Notes: generated by a model not told the origin, from the sequence alone. DNA of 64,000 nucleotides from Legionella israelensis (GCF_004571175.1 NZ_CP038273.1:868001-932000); one strand, 5' to 3'. Positions 1 to 9,378 are shown, numbered from the stretch's first letter. Numbers and translations are program-made.

Positions 1-821
1 TTTACATGGGACACTTTTCTTGAATGAGAACCCATTTTCAAATGAGAGGCTTTTCTATGATGTGATCCAAATTTACGATGTGACAGATGACGATAATGAG
101 AGCTGTATTTGCGATGTGAATATAGGCGATCATGGGACCAAAAGCGATAATGTGAATCTAAGCGATGATGTGATCCAAAACGATTATGGGAATACAATAA
201 GTCATGAGAAGCATTGCGATAATGTGAATACTGTTTTAAATGTGACCCCCAGCGATGATGTGAACTTATTCGTGAATGGGAAGGTGATAGTGGCAAAGGT
301 ATCAATGTGTGCGGTGAATCAGCCTTTGCAATTTCAATATCACCAATTTTTGTTGCGTCGTTTTTCTTGGCTTCAGACAATGACTTATTACCATTTGCCA
401 TCACATTAATATCGGTATCAATCATATATGTTTGAGTTAAAAAACTCTCATCGGAATTGACGCTGGTATAAGAGGATTTCGGCATGCCTTGTATACCATG
501 AACCTCATCTTCATCAGTATAATTCTCAGTATTAATGTCATAACACGGACCTTCTGGTGAACAAAGTGCATCCCCCGTCACCCATACGAATTCCTCTTTT
601 TTCGCTAAGTCGATGATATAATCTCGGTTGTAACCATAACCAAAATCGACACCGCCTGCCGCACTGTTATATTCCTGAGCTTCAGGATCATTTTGCTTTG
701 ATATATTGCCAACCTCATAGCGCCCTTGGAGATCCCAAATTTTTTTATCATCCATTTTATAAAGCAATAAGCTGGAATCGAAGGGTTTTGAAAAAGGCTC
801 AGGATTATCCAGGCTTAAGTT
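1..821 (-). pseudogene. 3' part of IS-interrupted secreted propeller protein, with Ser-His hexapeptide repeats
   Basis: This minus-strand frame is open from the IS border at 821 to base 1 and continues off the window. Removing the insertion and one copy of the 8-bp duplication CTTAAGTT joins it in frame to the segment ending at 2216: the join reads ...GELRNL / SLDNPEPF... The first 170 or so codons look like a folded domain with motifs such as KIWDLQGRYEVGN and FVWVTGDA. A short linker (SPHTLIPLPLSP) follows, then a basic tail built of a hexapeptide starting Ser-His. The protein probably continues past base 1, so neither its end nor any C-terminal signal is visible. I do not recognise the family and infer no function. 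Without a start of its own this fragment is unlikely to be translated now. Confidence 0.75.
6..281 (-). repeat. 16 tandem 18-bp units encoding the hexapeptide S-H-x-(R/K)-x-x
   Basis: On the plus strand ATGTGA, ATGGGA or ATGAGA begins at 6, 24, 42, 60 and so on to 276, exactly every 18 bp. Read on the minus strand, every one is a Ser-His pair (TCA/TCC/TCT followed by CAT). Sample units are SHHRWG, SHNRFG, SHHRLD, SHYRFW and SHRKFG. Position 4 is usually Arg or Lys and position 5 is often aromatic or hydrophobic. Other positions vary and Ser codon choice varies, so the units look old and kept at the protein level. Confidence 0.85.
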
Positions 822-2215
822 GGTCAAGTCCAAAAAGTGCTGTAAATTCCCATTAATTCAGCCTATCAAGTTAGTACGTTATTTAGTCAAAGCATTCATC
901 CCTACAACATTAGACTTTCCGGCTTCATTCTCAGCCAGCCAGTCATTAAATTCGTCCATATTAAGATAACGCCTTGATTGCCACTGCTCGTTTTGTTCAG
1001 CTAATAAAGCGCCAATCAGCCGCCATGCAGAATCATCATTAGGAAATATCCTTATCACTCGTTCTCGGCGCCTGATTTCCTCGTTAATTCGCTCTTGCAT
1101 GTTGGTGGTGCGAAGTCGCTTCCTGTATTTCTCCGGCAACGCCATAACTACCATGGCATCGTCAAAAGCCTCCTCAAGGCAGGTAACTGATTTTGGTGCT
1201 TTTTTCTCAAAGGCATCAATAAAATCATCGCGTCTACGCCTGGCTTCTTCCATATCAGGTGCCTGAAAAACAAGCTTTGCCTTTTCAGCAACATCTTTGC
1301 GGTGTCTGACAGAGCAGTGCCCGAGGATGTTGCGCATCAAGTGAACTTGGCATCGTTGCCAGGTTGCACCTTGAAAGTGCTTTCTAGCCGCTTCCACAAG
1401 CCCTGCATGCTGGTCTGACACAACATACATCACGCCTTTTAGCCCACGAGATTTTAGCCATTTAAACGCTTCATCCCATGTAGCATAGCTCTCAGTGTCA
1501 CCAATGCGAAGGCCCAGTATTTCACGGTAGCCATCACTTCTGATACCCGAGATGGTCAAGGCTGCTCGAGACACGACTCTGTCACCATCACGACACTTGA
1601 TAAACATCGCATCAACCATGATAAATGGGTAGTTGTCACCATCAAACCGACGCTCGTTGAAGGCTCTGACTCTTGCATCAAGACCAGAACACAGTTGACT
1701 GACGGTTGACTTTGAAAAACTAGCACCGCAAAGTTCTTCAGTAATGTTATTAACTTTTCTGGTTGATACGCCATTAACAACCATTTCCATCAGAGCCAAT
1801 ACAAAAGCCTGCTCACTGCGTTGATAGCGCTTAAAAATATCGGTAGAAAAAGAGCCATCACGTGTCTGCGGCACTTGAAGAGTGACTGGTCCCACACGAG
1901 TGTATAGTTGTCTTGGACGGTAACCGTTACGATAGCCTATACGTTCACCTGAACGTTCATGCTTGTCTGCTCCCAGACTTTCTGACACCTGTGCCTCCAA
2001 TACCTGATTCAATACACCTTCAACAAGCTTTGCGAGCCCATCCTGGCTTGATAAAAGTTCTGGAAGCAATTCCTTTCCAACTGTAATATTGTAATCCGTC
2101 ATCGCTAATCTCCTTCGATAGTTATTGTTTTTCACAACTCAATAGTACCGAATTTTAGCGATGACTCCACTCCTAAAAAGTCAACCTGAATTTACAGCAG
2201 TTTACGGACATAACC
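822..2215 (-). mobile_element. IS256-family insertion sequence, about 1394 bp
   Basis: The element carries one transposase gene and is flanked by a perfect 8-bp direct repeat CTTAAGTT (814-821 and 2216-2223), the duplication length expected for IS256-family elements. The ends are imperfect inverted repeats starting GG and sharing GTCC, AAA and then the block TGCTGTAAATTC. It sits inside the secreted propeller gene. Removing it and one duplication restores that reading frame exactly, which fixes the borders. The intact transposase and clean duplication suggest a recent insertion. Confidence 0.9.
879..2102 (-). CDS. IS256-family (mutator-type) transposase
   Basis: Encodes about 407 residues, normal for the family. 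I chose the start at 2102 (MTDYNITVGKEL) because AAGGAGA lies about 7 bases upstream; an earlier in-frame ATG at 2135 lacks this. Family landmarks include the N-terminal block ERIGYRNGYRPR, a first Asp in PFIMVDAMFIK, a second Asp in VVSDQHAGL, the CQVHLMRN motif between the catalytic residues, and the Glu in TTNMQERINEEIRRR. These fit a DDE catalytic core. The gene appears intact, so the element may still move. It catalyses cut-and-copy movement of the IS; nothing suggests another cellular role. Confidence 0.95.
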   Translation of the reverse strand: MTDYNITVGKELLPELLSSQDGLAKLVEGVLNQVLEAQVSESLGADKHERSGERIGYRNGYRPRQLYTRVGPVTLQVPQTRDGSFSTDIFKRYQRSEQAFVLALMEMVVNGVSTRKVNNITEELCGASFSKSTVSQLCSGLDARVRAFNERRFDGDNYPFIMVDAMFIKCRDGDRVVSRAALTISGIRSDGYREILGLRIGDTESYATWDEAFKWLKSRGLKGVMYVVSDQHAGLVEAARKHFQGATWQRCQVHLMRNILGHCSVRHRKDVAEKAKLVFQAPDMEEARRRRDDFIDAFEKKAPKSVTCLEEAFDDAMVVMALPEKYRKRLRTTNMQERINEEIRRRERVIRIFPNDDSAWRLIGALLAEQNEQWQSRRYLNMDEFNDWLAENEAGKSNVVGMNALTK

Positions 2216-3252
2216 CTTAAGTTTCGCAGCTCACCATTTTCCACAACCAACATTTCTCCTTTGTCTGAAAAAGCAATGTCTGATATTGCTAAATTATTGT
2301 TGAGATGCTTTATGGGCAATATAAATTCGCGATGTACATCATTGAAATCAAATTCACCATTTTGATCAATTCCAATTGACCAGATGCTGTTTTGATCGTC
2401 ATTTCCCCCGGTCCAGACCGAATAATATAAGCGTGTCGCACCGTTGGGATCTGTGTAAACTCCAAGTCCCCATACTCTCCGCCCGGCAGAAGCTAAATTC
2501 CAACATTCTGGGGTAACGTCAAATTTGGCTCTACAGTTTCTAATGTTTGCTTTTGAGGATGGATTAAAAACTATTTCAGCTAATTTTAAAAATTCTCCTG
2601 TTGGTTTATCTAAAAATTCGCTACGCCCGTCTTTACCATGATCATAATGGTCAAGTAATTCACCTGTTTCTGCATCGATGCGATGAATCATTCCAGTTTC
2701 CAAATCAGAGACAAAAAGTTGCTTGTTTTTCACATCATAAGCAATATTACCTAAAGCAGCACCCGTATTGCTGCGTTCATCCAATTTGATTTCAGTAAAG
2801 ACCTCCGGCTGGTAATTATTTTTTGCTTGTAAGCGATAGACTGTTCCTGGACCACCATGTTTACCCCACATACCTTTCATCCAGTCACTGTTATCGTCAT
2901 TACGGTGTAAACCAAATTTAGAAGTCGCCGTGAGATAAATATTAGCAGGATCATTATCATCAATGGCAATGCCAAACACTTGTCCAGCGTCTTTAGCGGT
3001 TATGGACAACCGTTGCGGTTCATTGATCCAATGTAAACCATTGGGCGGAACTTTGGGATAACGCAGATCGATAATACTGCCTACCTTTCCATCAATATCA
3101 ATAATGTTTTTACCTTTTTCACTATCTTTTTTAACTCCTGAAAAGCGTGTGTTATAAGCTTCTCCAGGCTGAATGGCTTTTTGTGTAAATCCTGGTAATG
3201 AAATCATTAAAGTAAACATAAGGGTTATCGATGTTATATGATTTATCATCAT
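2173..3252 (-). pseudogene. 5' part of IS-interrupted secreted beta-propeller-like protein
   Basis: A Sec-type signal peptide (residues 1-24, hydrophobic MFTLMISLPGF) is followed by a repeat-rich region typical of propeller folds. Visible pieces are VFGIAIDDNDPANIYL, GNIAYDVKNKQLFVSDL, GMIHRIDAETGEL, RRVWGLGVYTDPNGATRLYYSVWTGG and AISDIAFSDKGEMLVVENGEL. True homology ends at codon 345 or so (2216). The last residues, up to the stop at 2173, come from reading into the IS end. The start overlaps the stop of the upstream exported protein (ATGA at 3249-3252), so the two are translationally coupled. A secreted or surface location is inferred from the signal peptide, and ligand binding is possible for such propellers. 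The intact protein would exceed 600 residues, including the Ser-His repeat tail. Confidence 0.8.
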
Positions 3253-4286
3253 TCTTCCCCATAATCAGTCAAATCAGGTTCTTCTTGCTCAAAACATGAA
3301 TAATAAGCATTAATATTTTTACCTGCTTTTTGTGTACAGTCTTTATAAACGCTTAATTGCTGTTCATAGGAATAATGAATGTACGGAGTAATCAGCACAC
3401 GGCTTGCACCATTATCTGTATTGCCGAATCGATCAATTTCTCCTTTTAGTTCAGGGCGTTGATCAATAAATGCATTTTTTAATTGATCCCCTTTAATAAA
3501 GTTATCAGGTAACTGATCAAACGGGCCATCAAAATAATTATTAACCATTGAGTTGCCAGCATATACGCCAATTAAAATTAAACGATTCTTATAATTGTCG
3601 CGATAAAATGAAAATCCTGTGCGTGTACCGATGAGGATATCATTACTGATTCGAGAGGGAGTAAAGGTATCAGGTACTGTTTCATGTTCGTTGAGGATGT
3701 AATAGAAACGTTTTACTTTCGGATTGTAAACCAAATAAAACTGAATACCCGACTCATCAAACACTGGACCTATAAATTGCTCATCTTTTCGAATTTTTGA
3801 AGCAGGAGGGGTGATATTACGTAGATCATTTAAATTAAAAATGACTGATTTTTTATCTAAAGTCAGTTGGTAACGTAAATCACTTATTTTTTTGACTTGT
3901 AAATTATCTTTAGCAGCAAATTTTTTATATTTATTAATCAGTTCTTCATTCCAGCGGTTATAAGTAGAAAAATAAGCAAAGTGAACAATGCCCTTATCTC
4001 TGTCTAATGCATCTAAGCGGATATTACCCGATAGCTCAATGCCATTATGATAAAACGAATAATAATAATAATTTTCAGTAGGATATACTGTAACTTCATC
4101 CGGTAATTGATTAAAAATAAATTGGAAAACATCATCGATGGATTGAATATTTAATTCATCTCTTGTACGTATGGCTTCGAGATAATTTTGATTTGTGTAA
4201 ATTTGTTGAGGGACAGCCCAGGTATTTAAAGATAGGGAAAAACTAATCAATGAACATCCAATGATAATTATGATTTTTTCCCACAC
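3249..4286 (-). CDS. exported protein of unknown function
   Basis: Encodes 345 residues with a clear N-terminal signal peptide (hydrophobic IIIIIGCSLISFSLSL, probable cleavage after NTWA near residue 24). The mature part is rich in Tyr and Asn, with antiparallel-strand-like segments such as YYYYSFYHNGIELSG and VYNPKVKRFYYILNE, and has an acidic C-terminus. Two Cys lie near the end (DCTQ, YSCF) and could form a disulfide. The stop overlaps the start of the propeller gene by 4 bases, so the two are one transcription unit and probably act together. It lies 228 bp downstream of the TolC-type gene on the same strand. I do not recognise the family. Confidence 0.7.
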   Translation of the reverse strand: MWEKIIIIIGCSLISFSLSLNTWAVPQQIYTNQNYLEAIRTRDELNIQSIDDVFQFIFNQLPDEVTVYPTENYYYYSFYHNGIELSGNIRLDALDRDKGIVHFAYFSTYNRWNEELINKYKKFAAKDNLQVKKISDLRYQLTLDKKSVIFNLNDLRNITPPASKIRKDEQFIGPVFDESGIQFYLVYNPKVKRFYYILNEHETVPDTFTPSRISNDILIGTRTGFSFYRDNYKNRLILIGVYAGNSMVNNYFDGPFDQLPDNFIKGDQLKNAFIDQRPELKGEIDRFGNTDNGASRVLITPYIHYSYEQQLSVYKDCTQKAGKNINAYYSCFEQEEPDLTDYGEE

Positions 4287-4514
4287 GATAATTTCCTTAT
4301 TTTTGTTTCATTTTCTTTGTTATCGGCGGAAAAAAAATAAGTTTAATAAAAAATAATCATCACCAGATTTTGTCCACGATCATTGGTCGAGCAGTCGAGC
4401 AAGAAATTTTAATTTTTCATCTGCAAGATTACTCCTTCCAAGGCATCTCAGATTCCCCCCAAATGCAAAACTGTTACCTACGTCTCAGGAAGGACAATTA
4501 CTGGTAGTTTACGT

Positions 4515-5933
4515 TTAACCTTTTTTGATAAACGGTTGTGAAAAGAAACGCACTAAATCGTTCATTACAAGTAATTTTATTTTGGCATTATTCCAATTCA
4601 ACTCTACTTGGGCTGCAGCCTGCTCTCTCTGATTCACTAAAAATAGAGTGCTGTCCCCTGCATGGAATTTTTTGGTTTCCGCAATTTGAAGCTGGCGCGC
4701 TAATATCAATTCTTTTTCAAGAAGATGTACTTGTTGCTGATAAAGCTTTATTCCAATAAATAATCTTGAAAGTTCATTCTTTAACCGTTCATATAAAAAT
4801 TTAACTTCTGTCTCAATTTGTTGCAATTCACTTTGAGCACTAATCACTTTTCCTTTGGCTTCATTTCGGTATAAGGGTAGCTTAAATGTAACACCAACCA
4901 TTGCTGCCTGAGGAATTAACAAAGGATCCCCTCCGCTGCCATACTGTTTAAAAGTAGATACTGTGGCATCTAAATTCGGAAGCAATTCATTTTGTGCCAA
5001 GCCTAATTTAAGTTTTACTATTTTTTTATAAACTTGTAGCCTTTTGATTGCCGGATGTTTTTTTAATTGTGAAAAAATCTGTGGCTGAATTAATGATCGT
5101 TTCGGTAAGAAAGTTGGCAATTTACTTTCAAAAGGTATTTCCGGTTTCCCTTCTTTATTCCGGTAATAAAGAGATAATTGAATGGCAGCTTGTTGAAAGG
5201 CCATTTGTCCTTGATTACGTAATTGTTCGCGTTGCACAATTTGTTGCATATTTTCTGCAATGGCAAGTTTTGGCAAATCACCCTCATTTGCTCTTTTTTC
5301 AATTGCTTCCTGACGCAATCTGGCTAATTGTAACAGTTCATTATACATTTTTAGTTGTAAACCGGCTTCGACCCATTGCCAATAAGCTTTTACTGTTTCT
5401 TGGTAAATATTGATTTTGGTCATTTCCGCGTCGATTTTTTTTATGCAAATGGTTTCTGCTTTGGTTAATAATTCTGTACGCTCTTTATCGATCAAGCGGT
5501 CACGCAAAAGAGGAAATGATAAACCCGCTCTGTATTCCCCTCCGGAATTTGTTAAATAATTTTGATAATAAATTGGCCAGTCTCCTTGACCATTTCTATA
5601 ACCTGCAAAAAATTTCAAACCATTATAAAATGTGGGAATATTAAGCTCTGTGTCTCCATAGTTATTAATATATCCGCCAACGGGTTGAGAGCGAGCGAGC
5701 GCATTCAATGAAGGATCAAACTGCCCTAAAGCAGTAATATAATCGCCATGTGCTTTATTGATTTTTAAAAAGGCGATTTTTATCTGGGGATAATAGCAAT
5801 TTACACTGGATAAAACGTCTTCAAGTTTTAATTCGTTAGATTGATGAGAAAAACAATTTCGGGAAAAAAATAAAGAGTAAACGATAAAAAATAAGAGAGA
5901 GATCTTTTTTATAAAATACAATGAAATATGCAT
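4515..5933 (-). CDS. TolC-family outer-membrane efflux/secretion protein
   Basis: Encodes 472 residues, the usual size for TolC-like proteins. A signal peptide (residues about 9-29) is followed by two long alpha-helical halves. Typical features are the N-terminal LEDVLSSVNCYYPQIKIAFLK helix start, repeated Gln/Ala/Leu-rich helices (QLKMYNELLQLARLRQEAIEKR) and the second-half motif LGLAQNELLPNLDATVS with VGVTFKLPLYRNEAKG. This gene overlaps the HlyD-type gene by one base, completing an inner-membrane, adaptor and outer-membrane set. The family forms trimeric channels across the outer membrane. The substrate is unknown; the two exported proteins downstream are candidates only by position, and both carry Sec signals. 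Confidence 0.85.
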   Translation of the reverse strand: MHISLYFIKKISLLFFIVYSLFFSRNCFSHQSNELKLEDVLSSVNCYYPQIKIAFLKINKAHGDYITALGQFDPSLNALARSQPVGGYINNYGDTELNIPTFYNGLKFFAGYRNGQGDWPIYYQNYLTNSGGEYRAGLSFPLLRDRLIDKERTELLTKAETICIKKIDAEMTKINIYQETVKAYWQWVEAGLQLKMYNELLQLARLRQEAIEKRANEGDLPKLAIAENMQQIVQREQLRNQGQMAFQQAAIQLSLYYRNKEGKPEIPFESKLPTFLPKRSLIQPQIFSQLKKHPAIKRLQVYKKIVKLKLGLAQNELLPNLDATVSTFKQYGSGGDPLLIPQAAMVGVTFKLPLYRNEAKGKVISAQSELQQIETEVKFLYERLKNELSRLFIGIKLYQQQVHLLEKELILARQLQIAETKKFHAGDSTLFLVNQREQAAAQVELNWNNAKIKLLVMNDLVRFFSQPFIKKG

Positions 5934-6919
5934 TATACAGCCTTTTTTTGAAAAGCGCTCTCTGGTGGAAAACCATTAAATTGACGCCATAGCTCATACC
6001 ATAAAGGGACTACTCCTAATTGGATCCACCCATGTACTCTTACTCCTTGTCTTAAAAATCTTGGTTTGGGCCATGGCTCATCAGGTAAAATAACCACACG
6101 AAAATAACCCTGTCCATTATCTGTTGGGTCAATAAAAGAAACTCTTCCTCCAAATGTCCCAACAGCAATTTCTGGCCATCCGCGAAACTGGATAGCAGGC
6201 CAACCCTCAAATTGCAAACGTGCTTTTTGAGTTAGTCTGACGAAAGGAATATCGTTGCCATCAATCCAAAGAGCCACGGCACGAGATTGTGTATCAGGTA
6301 TAATTTCAGCTAAAACATCTCCTTTTTTTACTAAAACACTGTGCTCCCCGGTGAGCCGTTTAAATATCGTACCAGCTGCATGCGCATCAACACGTTGTGA
6401 TTTCTGCCGAGCGATCTGAATATCAATCTTCACTTTATCAATCTTAGCTTGCGCTAATTGATTTTGATGTTTAGAGTATTCAATTTGAGCTAATTCATAT
6501 TGACGTTTTGAATTAATGCCTTCCTCAAACAATTTTTTCTGCCTTTCAAGATGGGCTTGTGCAGCAGCTACAGCTTTTTCGGCGACTTCAATACGAAGCA
6601 GTATGGCTTTTTTTTCCATTTCTAAACGGCGCAACAGTTCAGGATCAATATCGGTAATATCAACGATTGGATCACCTGGTTTTACATTCATACCCTCATC
6701 GACGTACCATTTTTTAATACGGCCAGTGATAGGTGAGTTCACAGTATGCTGTCTTTCAGTAGGAGAAAATGCAATGACCTGACCATTGCCCAAAGCAAAC
6801 TGCTGCCAAGGGGTAAAGCCTAAAAATCCGACAAATAAGATGAGCAAAATAAAAAGAATTTTTATTATATTTTTAGGTTTTGGTAATTTTCCAATCATGT
6901 TCGCAGCATATAATTTCAT
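5933..6919 (-). CDS. HlyD-family periplasmic adaptor (membrane fusion protein)
   Basis: Encodes 328 residues. One N-terminal membrane helix (about 18-38, IIKILFILLILFVGFLGF) precedes a split lipoyl/barrel-sandwich domain: its first half is near HTVNSPITGRIKKWYVDEGMNVKPGDPIVDI and its second near RVDAHAAGTIFKRL. The two halves are separated by a helical hairpin (LLRIEVAEKAVAAAQ...) and followed by a beta-barrel part. The short hairpin and the many Trp-Pro motifs (EGWPAIQ, RGWPEIA, DEPWPKPRF) are unusual for classical HlyD and more like adaptors of small dedicated exporters. It overlaps the upstream ABC-like gene by 4 bases and the TolC-like gene by one, which indicates tight translational coupling. 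Confidence 0.85.
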   Translation of the reverse strand: MKLYAANMIGKLPKPKNIIKILFILLILFVGFLGFTPWQQFALGNGQVIAFSPTERQHTVNSPITGRIKKWYVDEGMNVKPGDPIVDITDIDPELLRRLEMEKKAILLRIEVAEKAVAAAQAHLERQKKLFEEGINSKRQYELAQIEYSKHQNQLAQAKIDKVKIDIQIARQKSQRVDAHAAGTIFKRLTGEHSVLVKKGDVLAEIIPDTQSRAVALWIDGNDIPFVRLTQKARLQFEGWPAIQFRGWPEIAVGTFGGRVSFIDPTDNGQGYFRVVILPDEPWPKPRFLRQGVRVHGWIQLGVVPLWYELWRQFNGFPPESAFQKKAV

Positions 6920-8502
6920 GATTGAATCACCAAACGATTAGTTATGTATTTGAAATTTTTCTTTTGGCTAACAATGATTAAAATGGTTTTTTTTAATTCC
7001 TGAAAACGAGACATTATCATATCCAATTGTTCATCATTAAAAACATCAAAAGCACGATCAATAACAAGCAATTGCGGCTCAAAAAGTATTGCGCGAATGC
7101 ACATCAGCTGAGTTAATTCGTAGTGTGAGAAAATTGTCTTCCATTCATAAACAATAGTCTTTAAGCCATTCGGCTGATCCATTATTTTCTCAAGAAGATT
7201 AAAGTACTTTAGTTCTTCCATAATCCTTTTATTGGTAATGTTTTTATGACCCAACAGCAAATTGTCATAAATCGTACCAGCAAACCATTCGGGCTGAGCT
7301 ATTAGCATACTCATTTGACGAATTGCAATTCGATGACTTTGGGAGCAGGATGTATCGTTAATATAAAATTGATATTCAGTTTCCTCCCTGAATCCAAGAA
7401 GTTCTCTTGTAAAATTTTGACAACGATCCGGATTATTGGAAAAAACTAATAAAGGGCTGTCGGCATTTGTCTGAGCATTAGTTTTAGCCTGATTTCGGAT
7501 TTCAATACTTTGGATCGGCTCATAGATTTCATGGAGTTTCGTATCAAATTTTTCAATGGGCAGATTAATAACCGATTCAATTTTGTTTTCAGAAGCAATC
7601 ATATCGTAATAATTTTCTAATAGCGCACCAAAGCGTTTAAAGCTATAAATTAAAGCACCGAGTACAATTTCAGCAGCAGCAAGTTGACCCAAACTTAACT
7701 GATCATTGATGACTAAATAGCCTCCAACTCCTAATAATAGACTGCTTACTAACGCAGATAAAAAATTAAATCCGATTTGGTGCTTCACCAATTGTTTAAA
7801 ATGCAGATTTCTTGCTTTTAAAAAAGAAACCAATCGTTTGTCGGTTTGTTGAGTTACAAAACGGTGATAAAGATTAAAGCGAAATAAAAATCGATTGATT
7901 AAAATTTCCTCTAACCACGCCCCTACGTTATGTTTTTCGATGCATTCTTTTTTAGCGCTTTCTATTGCTTTGCGATAAGGAACAAAAATCACTATTAGCA
8001 CCCCTAAAATGACAATAGCATCAAATACAAGAAATAAAGGATGATAGATAAGTAAAAGAATTAAACCAAAAAAAACTTGCAGAGAAAGATTAATTCCGTA
8101 AATCAGTAAGTTAGCCAGTGATTTTTTTATCGTAACGATTTCGAAAAACCGGTTTACCAACTCAGGTCCGTAATGAGCAGAAAAGTTACTTAAGGATAAA
8201 TGATTATACTGATTTGTAAGATTTAGGCTGATTTTGACCATTAATTTTTGCTGAATAACCTCAGCTATAATAATTTGCCATACATTCAAAGCACCTAAAG
8301 CCAACATAAAAATAAATACGATGACGCTTAGCGTCAGTACAGGTCGAAGTAGCTTCCCAAAGGCGATTAAGTTAATTAATGTCTGTGCTGCAACGGGAAT
8401 CGTTAATGATAACAAGCTGGCAAGCAGGCTGATTATCAAAATGGACATTATCGTTGAGTGATCCAAGACTTCTTTTATTGATCCAATTTCTTGTTTATTC
8501 AT
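6916..8502 (-). CDS. ABC-exporter-like membrane protein with a degenerate nucleotide-binding domain
   Basis: Encodes 528 residues. Residues about 18-310 form an ABC type-1 transmembrane domain with five to six hydrophobic helices and the typical ending LGQLAAAEIVLGALIYSFKRFG. The C-terminal part aligns by eye with an ABC ATPase domain, but its motifs are lost. The Walker A site reads SNNPDRCQNFTREL with no GxGKS/T. The Q-loop region survives (LIAQPEWFAGTIYDNLLLG). The LSGGQ signature is replaced by FSHYELTQ. Walker B reads LLVIDRAFDVF with Arg where the catalytic Glu should be. The H-loop His is missing (IIVSQKKN). ATP hydrolysis is therefore unlikely. The gene is otherwise intact and coupled to HlyD and TolC partners, so it is probably not simple decay. 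No C39 peptidase domain is present. Confidence 0.8.
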   Translation of the reverse strand: MNKQEIGSIKEVLDHSTIMSILIISLLASLLSLTIPVAAQTLINLIAFGKLLRPVLTLSVIVFIFMLALGALNVWQIIIAEVIQQKLMVKISLNLTNQYNHLSLSNFSAHYGPELVNRFFEIVTIKKSLANLLIYGINLSLQVFFGLILLLIYHPLFLVFDAIVILGVLIVIFVPYRKAIESAKKECIEKHNVGAWLEEILINRFLFRFNLYHRFVTQQTDKRLVSFLKARNLHFKQLVKHQIGFNFLSALVSSLLLGVGGYLVINDQLSLGQLAAAEIVLGALIYSFKRFGALLENYYDMIASENKIESVINLPIEKFDTKLHEIYEPIQSIEIRNQAKTNAQTNADSPLLVFSNNPDRCQNFTRELLGFREETEYQFYINDTSCSQSHRIAIRQMSMLIAQPEWFAGTIYDNLLLGHKNITNKRIMEELKYFNLLEKIMDQPNGLKTIVYEWKTIFSHYELTQLMCIRAILFEPQLLVIDRAFDVFNDEQLDMIMSRFQELKKTILIIVSQKKNFKYITNRLVIQS

Positions 8503-8526
8503 TCCTTCATCTCTTCATTGGAAATA

Positions 8527-9378
8527 CTAGTGCTTTAATTTTTTTAATATAAAATATTCAAGCGATTCCACTGCTTTATTATTGTCACGCTTCTTTAATA
8601 AAGAGACCTGGATATCATTTAAAGAAGGCAGGAAGCTAAAATCAAGTCGGTCAAGATCATTTGGAATTAAGCTGCGTTGGATAGCGGTAATTCCCAAACC
8701 AGCCCGAACGGCAGCCATTTTTCCCGCATAACTGGGACTAATATAGACGAGACGCCAATCCATCCTATGTTTATCCAATGAGTCTATTACATCACCTCTG
8801 TATACACATGGTGAGGGAGAAAGAACTAACGGAATTATCGTATTTTTGTCTAAAGCAGGTAAAAGATCTTTTTTCCCAACCCATTCGACAGGCTCATTCC
8901 ATACCGTGACTATATCAGTGAGCTCATAATCCTGGTTTATTTTAATAAGAATTAAATCAAATTCACCTTTTTTATAGCGTTCAATTAAATTTAGCGTTAG
9001 ATCGCATTGAACGTTTAACATCACACGGGGATGAAGTCTTGTAAATTCGAGCAAAACATCAGATAGCATCATGCTTGCAAAATCTTCAGGCAATCCAAAC
9101 CTTAATTCTCCATGCAACTCGGGAGCTTTAAAACGATCTAATGATTCGCGATGCAATTCATAGATTCGTGTGGCATATCCTAAAAATAACTCACCATCGG
9201 TTGTTAATGAGAGTTCACGACCACGATTAAATAAAGCTTTATCGAGCATATTTTCGAGTTTTGCTATTTGCTGACTTACGGCCGATTGGGTTCGTCCTAT
9301 ACGAAGGGCTGCTTTCGTAAAGCTTTGAGTTTCTGCTACTGCTAAAAAGCACTGTAAGGTGACCGTATCTAAACTCAT
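8527..9378 (-). CDS. LysR-family transcriptional regulator
   Basis: Encodes 283 residues. The N-terminal winged helix-turn-helix (residues 4-62) shows the family pattern LQCFLAVAETQSFTKAALRIGRTQSAVSQQIAKLE, broken here by standard helix positions, followed by the LysR substrate-binding domain (about 90-280). It is divergent from dabB across an 88-bp gap and lies 24 bp upstream of the ABC-like gene on its own strand. By position it could control the DAB operon (LysR/CbbR-type regulators commonly sit beside carbon-uptake genes), the exporter operon, or both. The effector molecule cannot be told from sequence. Confidence 0.9.
   Translation of the reverse strand: MSLDTVTLQCFLAVAETQSFTKAALRIGRTQSAVSQQIAKLENMLDKALFNRGRELSLTTDGELFLGYATRIYELHRESLDRFKAPELHGELRFGLPEDFASMMLSDVLLEFTRLHPRVMLNVQCDLTLNLIERYKKGEFDLILIKINQDYELTDIVTVWNEPVEWVGKKDLLPALDKNTIIPLVLSPSPCVYRGDVIDSLDKHRMDWRLVYISPSYAGKMAAVRAGLGITAIQRSLIPNDLDRLDFSFLPSLNDIQVSLLKKRDNNKAVESLEYFILKKLKH

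Noticed and set aside
20-409. Plus-strand open frame of 129 codons at the left edge
   Set aside because: It is the complement of the Ser-His repeat coding region. The minus frame is continuous with the split propeller gene across the IS and explains the exact 18-nt period.
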